Shown here: one piece after another, positions 1-9,096 of the stretch
Layout: the number at the start of each line of letters is the position of its first letter
How positions within the stretch are numbered: position 1 is the stretch's first letter
Assembly (NCBI GenBank): GCA_040381555.1
Contig: JBEIHC010000002.1
Span: forward strand, 1-64,000
Source: CANHCC01 sp040381555
Lineage (GTDB): Bacteria; Bacteroidota; Bacteroidia; J057; RFSG01
Direction: 5' to 3'
DNA: 64,000 bases
Program-made: the position numbers and the translations under genes
Notes under the pieces: generated by a model
What the model was told of the DNA's origin: nothing
Database searches by the model: none
Seen by the model: only the letters and a program-made list of their open reading frames with translations

Positions 1-795
1 ATTCCTGGTTTGGCGTTTTATCATGAGTTTACAGCTATGCAGTTGAACCGTGAACAAGAAACAGGTTGGAGAAATGGATATAAAACCTATCCATACACGG
101 GTCAGCAATTTCAATATTATCTAAGTGGTGAATATCAAACTACCCGAGGATGGAAATTGAGTCCGGCGTTTCATTATGTATATTATAAAAGAATATCCGA
201 ATGGACGGAAACGACTCTCCCTCCGGGTTCGGTTGTTTCTGGTTTGGATACTTTGATTTTAAACAATCATTTAGTCAGTGGCGAAATTTCAAAACGATTT
301 GGGAATTATCGCCCTTCGTTTTGCATCACAGGTGGATCTCTCAATTTCGGTCACCCCATCCAACTCAATACTGCCCTAAATTGGTATCCAGAAGGAAATC
401 ACAATTCATTTATTCGAGCCTCTGTTACCCTACATATGCAAGATGGAAATACAGAATTTATTCCCGGAATGAGTGCAGGAAAGAGTTTGGGGAAACGCTG
501 GTATTCAGATGCAGGATTTACTATTGGGAATATGTATAATTATTCTGAGTATAATGCTCAGTTGTTATTTAATATCTCCGATCCAATACAATGGAAGGCA
601 TTTGGTGGAATAAAATACCTACATCAGAATATTTCTGTCGGAGTTACCCTCCCTGTGCAACAAAGACAAAGGGAATCTGTATTTGTGGTTCCTTTACCTC
701 CCAATGATGTTGGAGTAGAATCCAAAACACGCACTTATTTGGCAGGAGGTCTTCTCCTGAATTTTCAATATAATTTTACTTCTAAATCCTTATGA
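1..795 (+). CDS. Outer-membrane beta-barrel protein, 5' end outside the window
   Basis: The frame is open at base 1, so the N-terminus lies outside the window. The visible 264 codons consist of alternating aromatic and polar segments typical of outer-membrane beta-strands and end close to a barrel-like C-terminus (YNFTSKSL). The length and the TPR partner downstream recall the YaiO family, in which a TPR-like part and a barrel occur together, but I see no decisive motif. The stop overlaps the next ATG (ATGA), so the two genes are probably co-transcribed and translationally coupled. Barrel nature is fairly sure; the family assignment is tentative. Confidence 0.7.
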   Translation: MPGLAFYHEFTAMQLNREQETGWRNGYKTYPYTGQQFQYYLSGEYQTTRGWKLSPAFHYVYYKRISEWTETTLPPGSVVSGLDTLILNNHLVSGEISKRFGNYRPSFCITGGSLNFGHPIQLNTALNWYPEGNHNSFIRASVTLHMQDGNTEFIPGMSAGKSLGKRWYSDAGFTIGNMYNYSEYNAQLLFNISDPIQWKAFGGIKYLHQNISVGVTLPVQQRQRESVFVVPLPPNDVGVESKTRTYLAGGLLLNFQYNFTSKSL

Positions 796-1400
796 GAACT
801 ACTTTGTTTTTGCTACTATTCTTGGGCTTCTATTTCACAAGCTCCGCCCAATCACCCGAGTTATTGGAGGCTTTTTCGAAAAGCTATACCCAGGAGGTTG
901 CGGGAGATTATTCCGGCGCTATTCAAACCTTGAAAAAGCAATATGATGATAATTTATATGAGGTCAATTTGCGATTAGGCTATTTGCACTATATGGCAGG
1001 GTTATTTACTGAATCAGTCGCTTATTATCAGAAAGCGATGACCTTAATGCCTTATAGTATTGAAGCTAAATTGGGATTTGTACTTCCCTCCTCTGCTTTA
1101 GGGAATTGGACTCAAGTCGAAAATCAGTATAAAAAAATTCTGGAAATAGACCCGAACCACTCCTTAACTAATTATCGACTAGGATTAATTTTATATGGAA
1201 AGAAAGAGTATCAGAATGCTTATCGTTATTTCGAGAAGGTGGTGAATCAATATCCATTTGGGTATGATGCTCTATTAATGTTTGCCTGGTCTAATTTGCA
1301 ATTGGGAAAATATCGGGAAGCGAAAGTGCTATTCAATAAAGTGCTGATGTATAGTCCAGGTGATGCCTCTGCATTAGAGGGCCTTGGGTTGATAAAGTAG
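792..1400 (+). CDS. Secreted tetratricopeptide-repeat protein
   Basis: 202 residues. An N-terminal signal peptide (hydrophobic run ending near SSAQS, residue 20) directs it to the periplasm. The rest is built of TPR-like helix pairs: roughly residues 50-85 (LGYLHYMAGLFTESVAYYQKA), 88-120, 123-153 (YRLGLILYGKKEYQNAYRYF) and 158-195. TPRs mediate protein-protein contact, so a role as partner of the upstream barrel is a reasonable inference from the 4-bp overlap. No enzymatic motif is visible. Confidence 0.75.
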   Translation: MRTTLFLLLFLGFYFTSSAQSPELLEAFSKSYTQEVAGDYSGAIQTLKKQYDDNLYEVNLRLGYLHYMAGLFTESVAYYQKAMTLMPYSIEAKLGFVLPSSALGNWTQVENQYKKILEIDPNHSLTNYRLGLILYGKKEYQNAYRYFEKVVNQYPFGYDALLMFAWSNLQLGKYREAKVLFNKVLMYSPGDASALEGLGLIK

Positions 1401-1424
1401 ATTTTCGATACGGTCAAATTATGG

Positions 1425-1625
1425 TTCACCGCAGAGGAGCAGAGGTTAAACAGAGGTTCGCAGAGTATTGATTTTTCCAAGAACTGCGAAACTCCTGTTG
1501 ACTCAGCGCCTCTGCGGTGAACAGAAGTTTCAACGCAGAGTAGCAAAGTTTAAACAGAGGTTCGCAGTGTATAAATTTTTCCAAGAACCGCGAAACTCCT
1601 TTCAACTCAGATACTCTGCGGTGAA
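1425..1625. repeat. Two tandem copies of a ~97-bp palindromic-ended repeat
   Basis: Copy 1 (1425-1521) begins TTCACCGCAGAGG and ends with its reverse complement CCTCTGCGGTGAA. Copy 2 (about 1531-1625) begins CAACGCAGAGTA and ends TACTCTGCGGTGAA. The interiors align: AAACAGAGGTTCGCAG, then a TTTTTCCAAGAA stretch, then CGAAACTCCT. This looks like a dispersed intergenic element able to fold into a long hairpin. Confidence 0.8.
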
Positions 1626-2040
1626 TCCGCCGCCCTATTCAACAAAACTGAGTCCTGTAAAGAAGTTGATTCCAACGAAATAAAAAAATAAATTCTTTTC
1701 TTTAATTAGGAAATGATTTTTTGGTTTATTTAGTAAAAAAATAGGCTCTACGCCATTAATTATGGGTAATTAAATCTTAGAAGTACCCCTGTATAGTGGT
1801 TATAAATCTTCTACTTAGTTTATAAAAAAGCTATACCCTCTCCCTCCCCTCTCCAATGTAGAAGGCTTCAACCCCACTGGCCACTGCAATTGTGTCCAGA
1901 ACTTCATTAAATAAAACAAATTGGAATAACATCGAATTTGGGCATTCCTGAATGATTTGCTATTCCAAAATTTTGGTTCTACGCATTTAATTGTGGGTGA
2001 TTTAAATTCTATTCTTTTTGATGTAATCAATAGTGTAGTC

Positions 2041-2207
2041 GGTCGCTGAGCGGTGTGCTGAGCCCTGTCGAAGTATAGGCCAAGGAAGAAATCCTATGAA
2101 AAAAGATTATTTGGGACGGCCGTATCGAAGCGCCGACGGTAGGAATAAATCAATAGTTAATAAATGGGTGTTCTATTATCCACCCGCCCAGGCACTTCGA
2201 TACGACC
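2041..2207. repeat. Intergenic repeat with inverted GTATCGAAG / CTTCGATAC arms
   Basis: The stretch holds GCTGAGCCCTGTCGAAGTA near 2056, CCGTATCGAAGCGCC near 2120 and GGCACTTCGATACGACC at 2191-2207. The last two are mutually inverted (GTATCGAAG against CTTCGATAC). Such CTGTCGAAGT-type units are recurrent intergenic elements in Bacteroidota; that identity is from memory and untested here. Confidence 0.5.
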
Positions 2208-2417
2208 CTTTTATATGTTTCATTAAATGATAGAGTTGGGGCAAGGGTCTACTCAGTGACCGGGCTAGCATACCTGCCGAAATCAGGTATTCTGTGCCTT
2301 AAAAGGATATACTTTCATTTTTGTCATTTACTAAGTCCTACATTTAAATGATAAATATCTGGATATTTTACCCACTTGAAATTGCGAAGAGCCAAATTAG
2401 AGAATATCCTAAAACTA

Positions 2418-4715
2418 TTACCCTACTCTATCGGTCCTAGGCTTCATGATTAATATAGAACGACCAGAGGAAACAATGGGGCTATTTGAATCAAGTAAAT
2501 CTCTCCAAGCTTCTAAGCTGAGAATTACCAGATCTGTATTCTCTGTATTATCAGTAAAATTAGATAATTGAATTGTTGAAAAACGAGCCGGTGCTTTTTT
2601 CTCCAAAAGCATTTTGCGTGCCTGTGTAACGGGGTCTTTTTGGATTACATTATTTTGATCGAATAAGCAGATATTTGTTTCACTATTTTGAATAAACATC
2701 TCTAAAAATTCAAAAATAAAAACATCTTCAGCATATAAAACAGGCATTAAAATAGTTTCGATTTTTTGTAGGTTTTTATCAATTAAAATACCGGTAGGGA
2801 TGCGGGTATTCTTGAGGATTTGCCGGGTTTTCTCATCGAACAAATGAGAATCGTCCAAGATATTATTGCTACTGGAGAAAGACTCAATTACTTTTCCTGG
2901 ATTAATTAATCGAGTGGTAAAGCCCAATACTCTTCCTAATACAGTACCCTCAAACATAGATTTACCTACGCCGATTAATAAAAGATCAAACCGACCTTCG
3001 TCTGCTGTATCTGCAATTTCACGGCTTATATCTTGAGCTGGTTTAAAGAAGGTAATAACGGGCATTTCTAACCTTCTGGATTCTGCTTTAATTAATTTAA
3101 AATTCTCCTGCTCATATTCTTGAATATTGAATTGATTTAAGTCTGTACTGGGGGATAGGTGCATTGCGGTAATACTCGCGTTCTCTGGGTCTTTTTTGAC
3201 CATATTCCCCGCAATTCTTAACATAGATCTTCCCTTACGAGGATTAGCAAAGGCGATCAGAATAGAATAATGTTTTTGCAATTCTGGTAAAACATTTTCG
3301 ACGAATACAGATTTATCTGGAATAAACCGATTGATTAAATCTAAAGCTGGACCAGTCATTACAGTAGTTACCAGCGCCATTAATACCATCATGGTAAATA
3401 TACCAGCATCCAACACACCTAGGTCAAACCCGATATTTAACACCACCAATTCCATTAATCCACGCGCATTCATTAAGGCACCAATAGTCAGACTTTCTTT
3501 CCAATTAATGCCGGCAAATCTGGCGGTAACAGCACTTCCTAAAAACTTTCCAGTTACAGCTACCAGAATGATTGCAGCACTTACTTTCCAAAGATGGATA
3601 TCGTTAAGCAAACCAATTTCCGTTCTCAAACCAGTAAACACAAAGAACAAGGGCAAGAGCATGACAACGGCAATGTCTTCTGTTTTTTCAATAAACAAAC
3701 TACGAAAGTTAGCCCGAGCAGGCATTATCACCCCGGCAACAAATGCACCAAACAGAGCATGAATTCCTATTACCTCCGTCATGTAGGCAGATGCCAGAAG
3801 TACAATAAAGAATATGCCTACTACAGGCTTGGAAAGATTTTCTTTGTGAGAATAAATATCTCCCAATCTTTTAAGAAATGGCTGAACCAAAGTGAACATT
3901 ATGACCACATATAATCCTGCTAATAGAATAGTATATAGGGAAGACACAAAACTCCCAGCCTTTACGATGGCAATCACAGCAGCTAACAAACACCAAGCAG
4001 TAATGTCATCCACAGCAGCACAGGTAATGGCCATGCTGCCTACCTTGGATTGTGCCATGCCTCTTTCCTGAATAATGCGTGCTAAAACAGGGAATGCTGT
4101 TATGCTCATTGAAATTCCGAGAAAAAGCGCGAATGCTAAAAACTGAACTCCTTCTGGTGCAAACTCCTCATATAAAAAGTAGGCTAGACCGGCCCCTAAG
4201 GTAAATGGAATTACAATACTGGCATGGCTGATAACCAAGGCATCATTAGCTCGCTTCTTTAAAATATCGAGATCCAATTCCATTCCGATGACAAACATGA
4301 ATAAAATGAGGCCGATTTGACTTAAGAATTGAAGATTTCCCAGTGAGCTAACAGGAAACACCGTCGCTGAAAATTCAGGAAAATAGCTACCAATAAAGGA
4401 GGGGCCTAAAAAAATACCTGCGAAAATTTCTCCAATAACGGTAGGTTGCCCGATGCGTTTGCATACATATCCAAAAATCCGGGCCGCAACGATTATCGTA
4501 ATAATCTGAAGCAGCAGTAGTGCGAGTGGATGTTCTAGATTGTGTAATAAAGTATCCAGAAATTGATGCCATTGTTCGGCAAATCCTGGTATTGAGTCTT
4601 GGACATCTGCAGTGGTTTGCAATCCGGCACCCAGGGAAAAAATCAAATAGGTAAAACAAAGCCCTCCCCCAATGAGCAATACATAAATGATGATATGTTT
4701 GTATTTAGCCGGCAT
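2418..4715 (-). CDS. CPA2-type cation:proton antiporter with C-terminal stress-type domains
   Basis: 765 residues from the preferred ATG. The N-terminal part (about residues 10-450) is a 12-13 helix KefB/NapA-like exchanger. It contains the family's GQPTVIGEIFAGIFLGPS segment and an Asp-Asp pair in VDDITAWC, the site expected to carry the ion and proton. The C-terminal 290 residues are soluble and resemble two universal-stress-protein-like domains, probably regulatory. A further ATG seven codons upstream (4736) is disfavoured because a TATTTTTG promoter box (4724-4731) lies between the two. It stands alone on this strand. The exchanged cation (Na+ or K+) cannot be told from sequence. Confidence 0.85.
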   Translation of the reverse strand: MPAKYKHIIIYVLLIGGGLCFTYLIFSLGAGLQTTADVQDSIPGFAEQWHQFLDTLLHNLEHPLALLLLQIITIIVAARIFGYVCKRIGQPTVIGEIFAGIFLGPSFIGSYFPEFSATVFPVSSLGNLQFLSQIGLILFMFVIGMELDLDILKKRANDALVISHASIVIPFTLGAGLAYFLYEEFAPEGVQFLAFALFLGISMSITAFPVLARIIQERGMAQSKVGSMAITCAAVDDITAWCLLAAVIAIVKAGSFVSSLYTILLAGLYVVIMFTLVQPFLKRLGDIYSHKENLSKPVVGIFFIVLLASAYMTEVIGIHALFGAFVAGVIMPARANFRSLFIEKTEDIAVVMLLPLFFVFTGLRTEIGLLNDIHLWKVSAAIILVAVTGKFLGSAVTARFAGINWKESLTIGALMNARGLMELVVLNIGFDLGVLDAGIFTMMVLMALVTTVMTGPALDLINRFIPDKSVFVENVLPELQKHYSILIAFANPRKGRSMLRIAGNMVKKDPENASITAMHLSPSTDLNQFNIQEYEQENFKLIKAESRRLEMPVITFFKPAQDISREIADTADEGRFDLLLIGVGKSMFEGTVLGRVLGFTTRLINPGKVIESFSSSNNILDDSHLFDEKTRQILKNTRIPTGILIDKNLQKIETILMPVLYAEDVFIFEFLEMFIQNSETNICLFDQNNVIQKDPVTQARKMLLEKKAPARFSTIQLSNFTDNTENTDLVILSLEAWRDLLDSNSPIVSSGRSILIMKPRTDRVG

Positions 4716-4723
4716 GCTATCAA

Positions 4724-4731
4724 CAAAAATA
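4724..4731 (-). promoter_or_regulatory. -7 promoter box TATTTTTG of the antiporter
   Basis: Exact TAnnTTTG match, eight bases before the ATG at 4715. The upstream in-frame ATG (4736) lies on the other side of the box, so the box decides the start. Confidence 0.5.
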
Positions 4732-4845
4732 AGCATTCGGAAAGGCTTTTCCTAATTGTAACAGGCAGTTACAGCATACTACCTTTTTTGTTCAAAAATT
4801 TAATCTAAAAGTAGAGTTTTGGCGATTTTCGCTCTGCAGAATCAT

Positions 4846-5355
4846 TTAAGTTTTTTTATATAAAGGAACGGTTGAGCAAGGTTCCCCATAGGCGATTTTT
4901 TGAGCCAAAGGAATTAGGCGTCGCGTTAAATCGACATATACAGCAACCGGAACAAAAATCTCACTGCATCCTTTAATTACCATCTTTTGACCAGCATATA
5001 CCGAAAAATCATGTTGATTTAATTCCCTGGTAAACAATTCAACTTCCAAGCTTTCAAGATTCCCAAAAATAAAATGGGGGGTAAAAGGGGTCAGTCGGGT
5101 GGCAATCAACATATAGGCCCAAGTGGGAATAATTGCCTCTGAACTACACCCAATGGCAACACATTTTCCAGCATATTGGCTCCAATTATGTGCCTCAACC
5201 GTCTCCCGAAAATCCTTTTCTTTCAACATTAATTCCCGAAACAACCAATGTTTTATATCCAAAAACACCCTTTCGCCGGGAGTATAATAATCTGCAAGAT
5301 TAAAAGTAATAAGCCCACTGGACGCCACTCGATTGATAATTTCTCCTGAATTCAT
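4846..5355 (-). CDS. DUF2480 family protein
   Basis: 169 residues, recognised as the Bacteroidota-specific DUF2480 family by its N-terminal region (FNLADYYTPGERVFLDIKHWLF) and the two similar halves containing CVAIGCSSEAIIPTWAYMLIA and MVIKGCSEIFVPVAVYVDL. These halves each have a Gly-Cys-Ser/Glu turn, which suggests an internal duplication. No signal peptide, so cytoplasmic. Function unknown. It is divergent from the ACMSD-like gene, with promoter boxes of both genes in the 115-bp gap. Confidence 0.8.
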   Translation of the reverse strand: MNSGEIINRVASSGLITFNLADYYTPGERVFLDIKHWLFRELMLKEKDFRETVEAHNWSQYAGKCVAIGCSSEAIIPTWAYMLIATRLTPFTPHFIFGNLESLEVELFTRELNQHDFSVYAGQKMVIKGCSEIFVPVAVYVDLTRRLIPLAQKIAYGEPCSTVPLYKKT

Positions 5356-5391
5356 GCCTTACATTACGATTATTTATACTGCAAAGTTAAC

Positions 5392-5399
5392 CTGTGCAA
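5392..5399 (-). promoter_or_regulatory. -7 promoter box TAACTTTG of the DUF2480 gene
   Basis: Exact TAnnTTTG match on the minus strand, 36 bases before the ATG, giving a conventional short leader of about 30 nt. Confidence 0.45.
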
Positions 5400-5456
5400 G
5401 GTATAATTGGTTCGCTGCTTACATGCGGTAATGGTAATTAATCCTAACACAACCTG

Positions 5457-5464
5457 TATATTTG
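5457..5464 (+). promoter_or_regulatory. -7 promoter box TATATTTG of the ACMSD-like gene
   Basis: Exact TAnnTTTG, ending six bases before the ATG at 5471. Expected transcription start is at or next to the start codon, hence a leaderless or near-leaderless message. Confidence 0.55.
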
Positions 5465-5470
5465 TCGTGA

Positions 5471-6520
5471 ATGACTCCCTTGGCAATGAAAGGAACAGAT
5501 TTTATCAAAATTGACATACATGCTCATATAATGCCAGAGCATTATCCGGACCTTAAACAGAAATTTGGGTATGGAGGATTCATTTATCTGGACCACCATA
5601 AGCCGGATGCAGCCCGGATGATGCGAGATGATGGAAGATTTTTTAGAGAAATCCAACGAAACTGTTGGGATCCGGAATGGATTCTGAAGGATATGGATGC
5701 CAATGGAGTAGATGTAATGGTACTCTGCACAATCCCTGTTTTATTCAGTTATTGGGCAAAACCCGATGATTGCTTGTATTGGTCGCAGATGTTGAATGAC
5801 CACTTAGCAGAAGTGGTACAAAAATATCCGAAGCGATTCATAGGCTTGGGCACAGTTCCCATGCAAGCACCTGATTTAGCTTCCAAAGAGTTGGAACGAT
5901 GTATGACCCAACTCGGACTTAAGGGAGCTGAAATTGGAACAAACATCAACCAAAAGAACCTGCATGAACCTGAGTTTTATCCTTTCTGGGAAGCGGCTCA
6001 GTCTTTACAGGCTGCATTATTGGTGCACCCTTGGGACATGATGGGAGAATCCGATATGACTAAGTACTGGTTGCCCTGGCTTGTTGGTATGCCTGCAGAG
6101 TGTTCCCGAGCCATTTGCTCTATGATATTTGGAGGTATCTTTGATCGCTACCCTCAACTGAAGGTGATGTTTTGCCATGGGGGGGGATCATTTCCGGCGA
6201 CCTTAGGCAGAATTCAGCATGGCTATAATTGCCGTCCAGATTTATGTGCCATTGATGTTCAAGCTGGTCCTCGTTCTTATATCCGTAATTTCTGGGTGGA
6301 TGGAATTACCCATGACCTCAAAACTTTAGAGTTTTTAATTGACCTGATGGGTGCAGATCGCATAGCTTATGGTACCGATTATCCCTTTCCCTTGGGAGAT
6401 TTAGAACATGGCGAATTTATTGAATCGGCCACTGGTATGACTTTAGACACAAAACAACAATTGCTCGCAGGAACTGCAGTAGAGTTTTTAGGAATATCTT
6501 TAAAGGATTATTTGTCCTAA
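5471..6520 (+). CDS. Amidohydrolase-family decarboxylase, ACMSD-like (2-amino-3-carboxymuconate-6-semialdehyde decarboxylase)
   Basis: 349 residues. It closely resembles ACMSD along its whole length: KIDIHAHIMPEHYPDL (metal-binding HxH), KFGYGGFIYLDHHKP, ENCWDPE-like CWDPEW, the metal His in HPWDMMGE, KYWLPWLVGMPAE, the His in FCHGGGSFPATLGR and the metal Asp in GTDYPFPLGDLE. ACMSD removes CO2 from the ring-cleavage product of 3-hydroxyanthranilate in the kynurenine pathway, steering it away from quinolinate. A second ATG at 5486 is possible; the TATATTTG box six bases before 5471 allows either. No other kynurenine gene is in view. It stands alone. Confidence 0.87.
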   Translation: MTPLAMKGTDFIKIDIHAHIMPEHYPDLKQKFGYGGFIYLDHHKPDAARMMRDDGRFFREIQRNCWDPEWILKDMDANGVDVMVLCTIPVLFSYWAKPDDCLYWSQMLNDHLAEVVQKYPKRFIGLGTVPMQAPDLASKELERCMTQLGLKGAEIGTNINQKNLHEPEFYPFWEAAQSLQAALLVHPWDMMGESDMTKYWLPWLVGMPAECSRAICSMIFGGIFDRYPQLKVMFCHGGGSFPATLGRIQHGYNCRPDLCAIDVQAGPRSYIRNFWVDGITHDLKTLEFLIDLMGADRIAYGTDYPFPLGDLEHGEFIESATGMTLDTKQQLLAGTAVEFLGISLKDYLS

Positions 6521-6936
6521 TTCATGGCAAATAAATCGCTTAATCTTATAAGTCAAATCAGCTCCTGCAATTTCGGTCTGGTTAATCTCAACTTTCTTCC
6601 AGCTCAAAGTTTATTTCCGGACACACACACGGCTTCCGAAACCGAGGTACTGTACCGCTATAGTTTTTGCCTTTTGACCAAAGGCTAATCTCGAGATCAA
6701 AGCCCAAAAGAAATGCGGAAAATACAGGTAGGGCATAAGGCTAATCGGAACAACCTAAAAAAATCAGGGCAACTTTGGTTAACGGGACATTTTAATTTTG
6801 AATCAATCAATATACCTGAAAAGCAGCGCGGTGTGGAGAACCTTGGGCTTCACGCACAGAAAATAACAGGAGCTAAAAACGAACTAAAAAGCATTTTAAA
6901 AAGTTAAATAACAATATTTATTATTTAATAATTTAT
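6521..6936. other. Gap between ACMSD-like gene and dps
   Basis: 416 bp without a recognisable gene. A 64-codon frame at 6713-6907 lacks family resemblance. There is a small palindrome GGTACTGTACC near 6645 and the last 40 bases before dps are very A+T-rich, presumably its promoter, although no exact TAnnTTTG is present. Confidence 0.4.
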
Positions 6937-7413
6937 ATGAAAAAGAACCTCAATGCAATTGGATTAGACAGTATCCAATCAAAAAAACTAACAGAGCAGT
7001 TAAACTTGCTATTGGCCAACTATCAGGTTTTTTACATGAATACTAGGGGGTTTCATTGGAACATTACCGGTGAAAAGTTTTTTGAGCTGCACTTAAAATT
7101 TGAAGAGTTATATACCTCAGCCTTATTGAAGATAGATGAGATTGCTGAGAGAATTTTGACTTTGGGAGAAACGCCGCTGCACAGTTTTTCAGAATACATA
7201 GAGGCATCTCAGATTAAAGAAGTTAAAGGAGTTAGCAAGGGGCCTGAAGCTGTTAAAAATGTATTGGAGAGCTTTAAAACTTTGTTGAAAAAGGAAAGAA
7301 TGATTTTAGAATTGGCTGCGGCAGCCGGCGATGAGGGAACCAATGCTCTGATGTCAGATTATATTCGAGAAAAAGAGAAATTGGTGTGGATGTATTCTGC
7401 TTTTCAGAAATAA
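6937..7413 (+). CDS. dps: Dps-family DNA-protection ferritin
   Basis: 158 residues, normal length for Dps. The dodecameric mini-ferritin oxidises Fe(II) with peroxide and shields DNA in stress or stationary phase. Ferroxidase ligands are visible: His in RGFHWNITG, and Asp and Glu in KIDEIAERILTLGE; HLKFEELY contributes the neighbouring helix. The N-terminal tail is short with a few lysines (MKKNLNAI). It is preceded by an A+T-rich region and abuts the next gene with no spacer, so the two are probably transcribed together. Confidence 0.9.
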   Translation: MKKNLNAIGLDSIQSKKLTEQLNLLLANYQVFYMNTRGFHWNITGEKFFELHLKFEELYTSALLKIDEIAERILTLGETPLHSFSEYIEASQIKEVKGVSKGPEAVKNVLESFKTLLKKERMILELAAAAGDEGTNALMSDYIREKEKLVWMYSAFQK

Positions 7414-8214
7414 ATGAATAGTTCAAGAGCGTTTAATGCTCCAACGGTTATCGTTGCAGGAGCAGGAGGGTTGAGTTATAGTATGCTCAGGGCCTTGTTG
7501 GGGAAGGAAGTTTTAGTAAAGGCTGTTATATCAAGAAATCCGGAACAGGCGAAAATCAAGCTTAATTTGCCACAACTAGAGATTCTTGATTATCAGGCGA
7601 AGAATTTGGTGGCGGATATATTGATATTGGCAGTGCCGGATGGAAAATTAGTTGAAACAGCCCAGCAGGTATGTGATCAAAATTCGATTGGATGCGTGGT
7701 GCATTGTTCGGGGTCAGCTGGGGTGCATATTCTTCAGGGTATTTTACCTGATTATGGGGTGGTTTATCCACTCCAAACCTTTACCCCGGGCCGTGAGGTT
7801 AGTTTTGATGATTTGCCTGTTTTTTGGGAGTCAGGATCAAGTAAATCAGCTGAAATAGTTCGGCATTTTTCAGAGATTTTATCTTCTCGAAGCAAACTTT
7901 TGGATTCAGAATCCAGAGCTTTGGTGCATACGGGAGCTGTTTTCGCTAATAATTTCAATAATTTTTTAGCCTTGATAGCTACTCATTTTGCAGAAAAAGC
8001 GGGTCAAAATCCAGGCATTTATCAGCCTATTTTAGAGGAAACCTTATCGAAATTGCGCGTCATTTCACCCGATAAGGCTCAAACTGGACCAGCCCGAAGA
8101 GGAGATAAAGAAACAATAGAACGGCATTTGGGCATTCTGAAGGCACATTTTCCCGAATGGCAACCTTTATATGAGGAGTTTTCAAACCTGATTGAAAAAA
8201 CTGATTGGAAATGA
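7414..8214 (+). CDS. Rossmann-fold and DUF2520 domain protein
   Basis: 266 residues. An N-terminal nucleotide-binding Rossmann fold (VIVAGAGGLSYSMLRALLG, residues 11-30) is followed by a C-terminal helical DUF2520 domain from about 135 (ALVHTGAVFANNFNNFLALIA, then GPARRGD near 225). The architecture resembles NADP-dependent dehydrogenases of the ProC/F420 oxidoreductase type, but the substrate is unknown. The ATG directly follows the dps stop codon, so expression is likely coupled. Confidence 0.85.
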   Translation: MNSSRAFNAPTVIVAGAGGLSYSMLRALLGKEVLVKAVISRNPEQAKIKLNLPQLEILDYQAKNLVADILILAVPDGKLVETAQQVCDQNSIGCVVHCSGSAGVHILQGILPDYGVVYPLQTFTPGREVSFDDLPVFWESGSSKSAEIVRHFSEILSSRSKLLDSESRALVHTGAVFANNFNNFLALIATHFAEKAGQNPGIYQPILEETLSKLRVISPDKAQTGPARRGDKETIERHLGILKAHFPEWQPLYEEFSNLIEKTDWK

Positions 8215-8352
8215 AAATGCCCAGGGATTGATGAGCACTTTAATCTATCGTTATGAAAACCGAAAAAACCGTTCGTACATTCAGGATTTTTATTTTCGGC
8301 TTACATTTATTTGTTTTGTACCTCTGTTGAAAAAACGGAATTAGAAACTATT

Positions 8353-9090
8353 ATGTCAAAAGAAAAACAATTACCAGAAGATACCGAAGTTCTCGAATCT
8401 GAAGATCAATTCGATGAAGTAGAGGAAACGACAGAAACAGAAGAAGTCTCTGAGCAGTCTGGTTTCATGAATTTGGTGCAACAGCACCGCAATAATATAC
8501 TGATTGGTGCCGGCGTGGCGTTAATTGCCATCTTATATTTTGCATTTTTCTCTACCGCGAATCCAGAAAAGGAAGATGAAGCAGGTAATGCCATATTTAT
8601 GGCCGTTCGTTACTACGAGGGAGACTCCTTAAATTTAGCCTTGAACGGAGATGGAACCAATCCTGGTCTATTAGACTTAGCCAATGAGTATAGTGGTACC
8701 CGTGCAGGAAATCTCTGTAACTTTTATATTGGGGCAATTTATCTTCGTCAGGGAAATGCGGCTGAAGCATTAAACTATTTTGATGCTGTAAAAAAAGAAG
8801 AAAACTTCATTGCTGCATCTTCTTATTCTGCCATGGCGTCCATCACGGAAGATCAGGGAGATATGAGTAGTGCGGCCGGATTATATGAGAAAGCGGCCGC
8901 TATTCGTAAAAATGAATACACTACTCCTTTCTTTTTGCAACAAGCCGCTAGATGTTATCTACAAGCTGAAGATAAAGATGCTGCCTTGCGTTTGTATAAG
9001 CGTATTCGCGAAGAGTATCCGAATAGTCAGGAAGGCCAGCAGGTTAATAAATACATAGCCTTTTTAGCTCCTGATGAGGAGTTAATGTAA
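8353..9090 (+). CDS. Membrane-anchored TPR protein (YfgM-like)
   Basis: 245 residues from ATG 8353. A TTG 14 codons upstream is in frame but would precede the acidic start MSKEKQLPEDTEVLESE. Layout: acidic cytoplasmic tail (1-40), one membrane helix (NNILIGAGVALIAILYFAFF, about 46-66), then a periplasmic TPR region with ALNYFDAVKKEE, AAGLYEKAAAIR and ALRLYKRIREEYPN repeats. This matches the YfgM/TPR_21 layout linked to Sec-dependent folding in other bacteria; transfer of that role is inference. It precedes ribH by 6 bp. Confidence 0.8.
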   Translation: MSKEKQLPEDTEVLESEDQFDEVEETTETEEVSEQSGFMNLVQQHRNNILIGAGVALIAILYFAFFSTANPEKEDEAGNAIFMAVRYYEGDSLNLALNGDGTNPGLLDLANEYSGTRAGNLCNFYIGAIYLRQGNAAEALNYFDAVKKEENFIAASSYSAMASITEDQGDMSSAAGLYEKAAAIRKNEYTTPFFLQQAARCYLQAEDKDAALRLYKRIREEYPNSQEGQQVNKYIAFLAPDEELM

Positions 9091-9096
9091 TTAGTT

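Larger units (their letters stand above)
1401..2417. other. Repeat-rich intergenic region without a supported gene
   Basis: About 1 kb with no convincing coding frame. It carries two copies of a palindromic-ended repeat near 1425-1625, an imperfect direct repeat (GGYTCTACGC then TTAATTRTGGGT) near 1744 and 1975, and a second repeat family near 2041-2207. Short open frames here have no family resemblance. Confidence 0.6.

Noticed and set aside
1468..1683. Short frame across the palindromic repeats
   Set aside because: Lies inside repeat DNA, no start context and no similarity to any family.
6713..6907. 64-codon frame before dps
   Set aside because: No family resemblance, no promoter box at its start and low hydrophobic-core content; likely chance.
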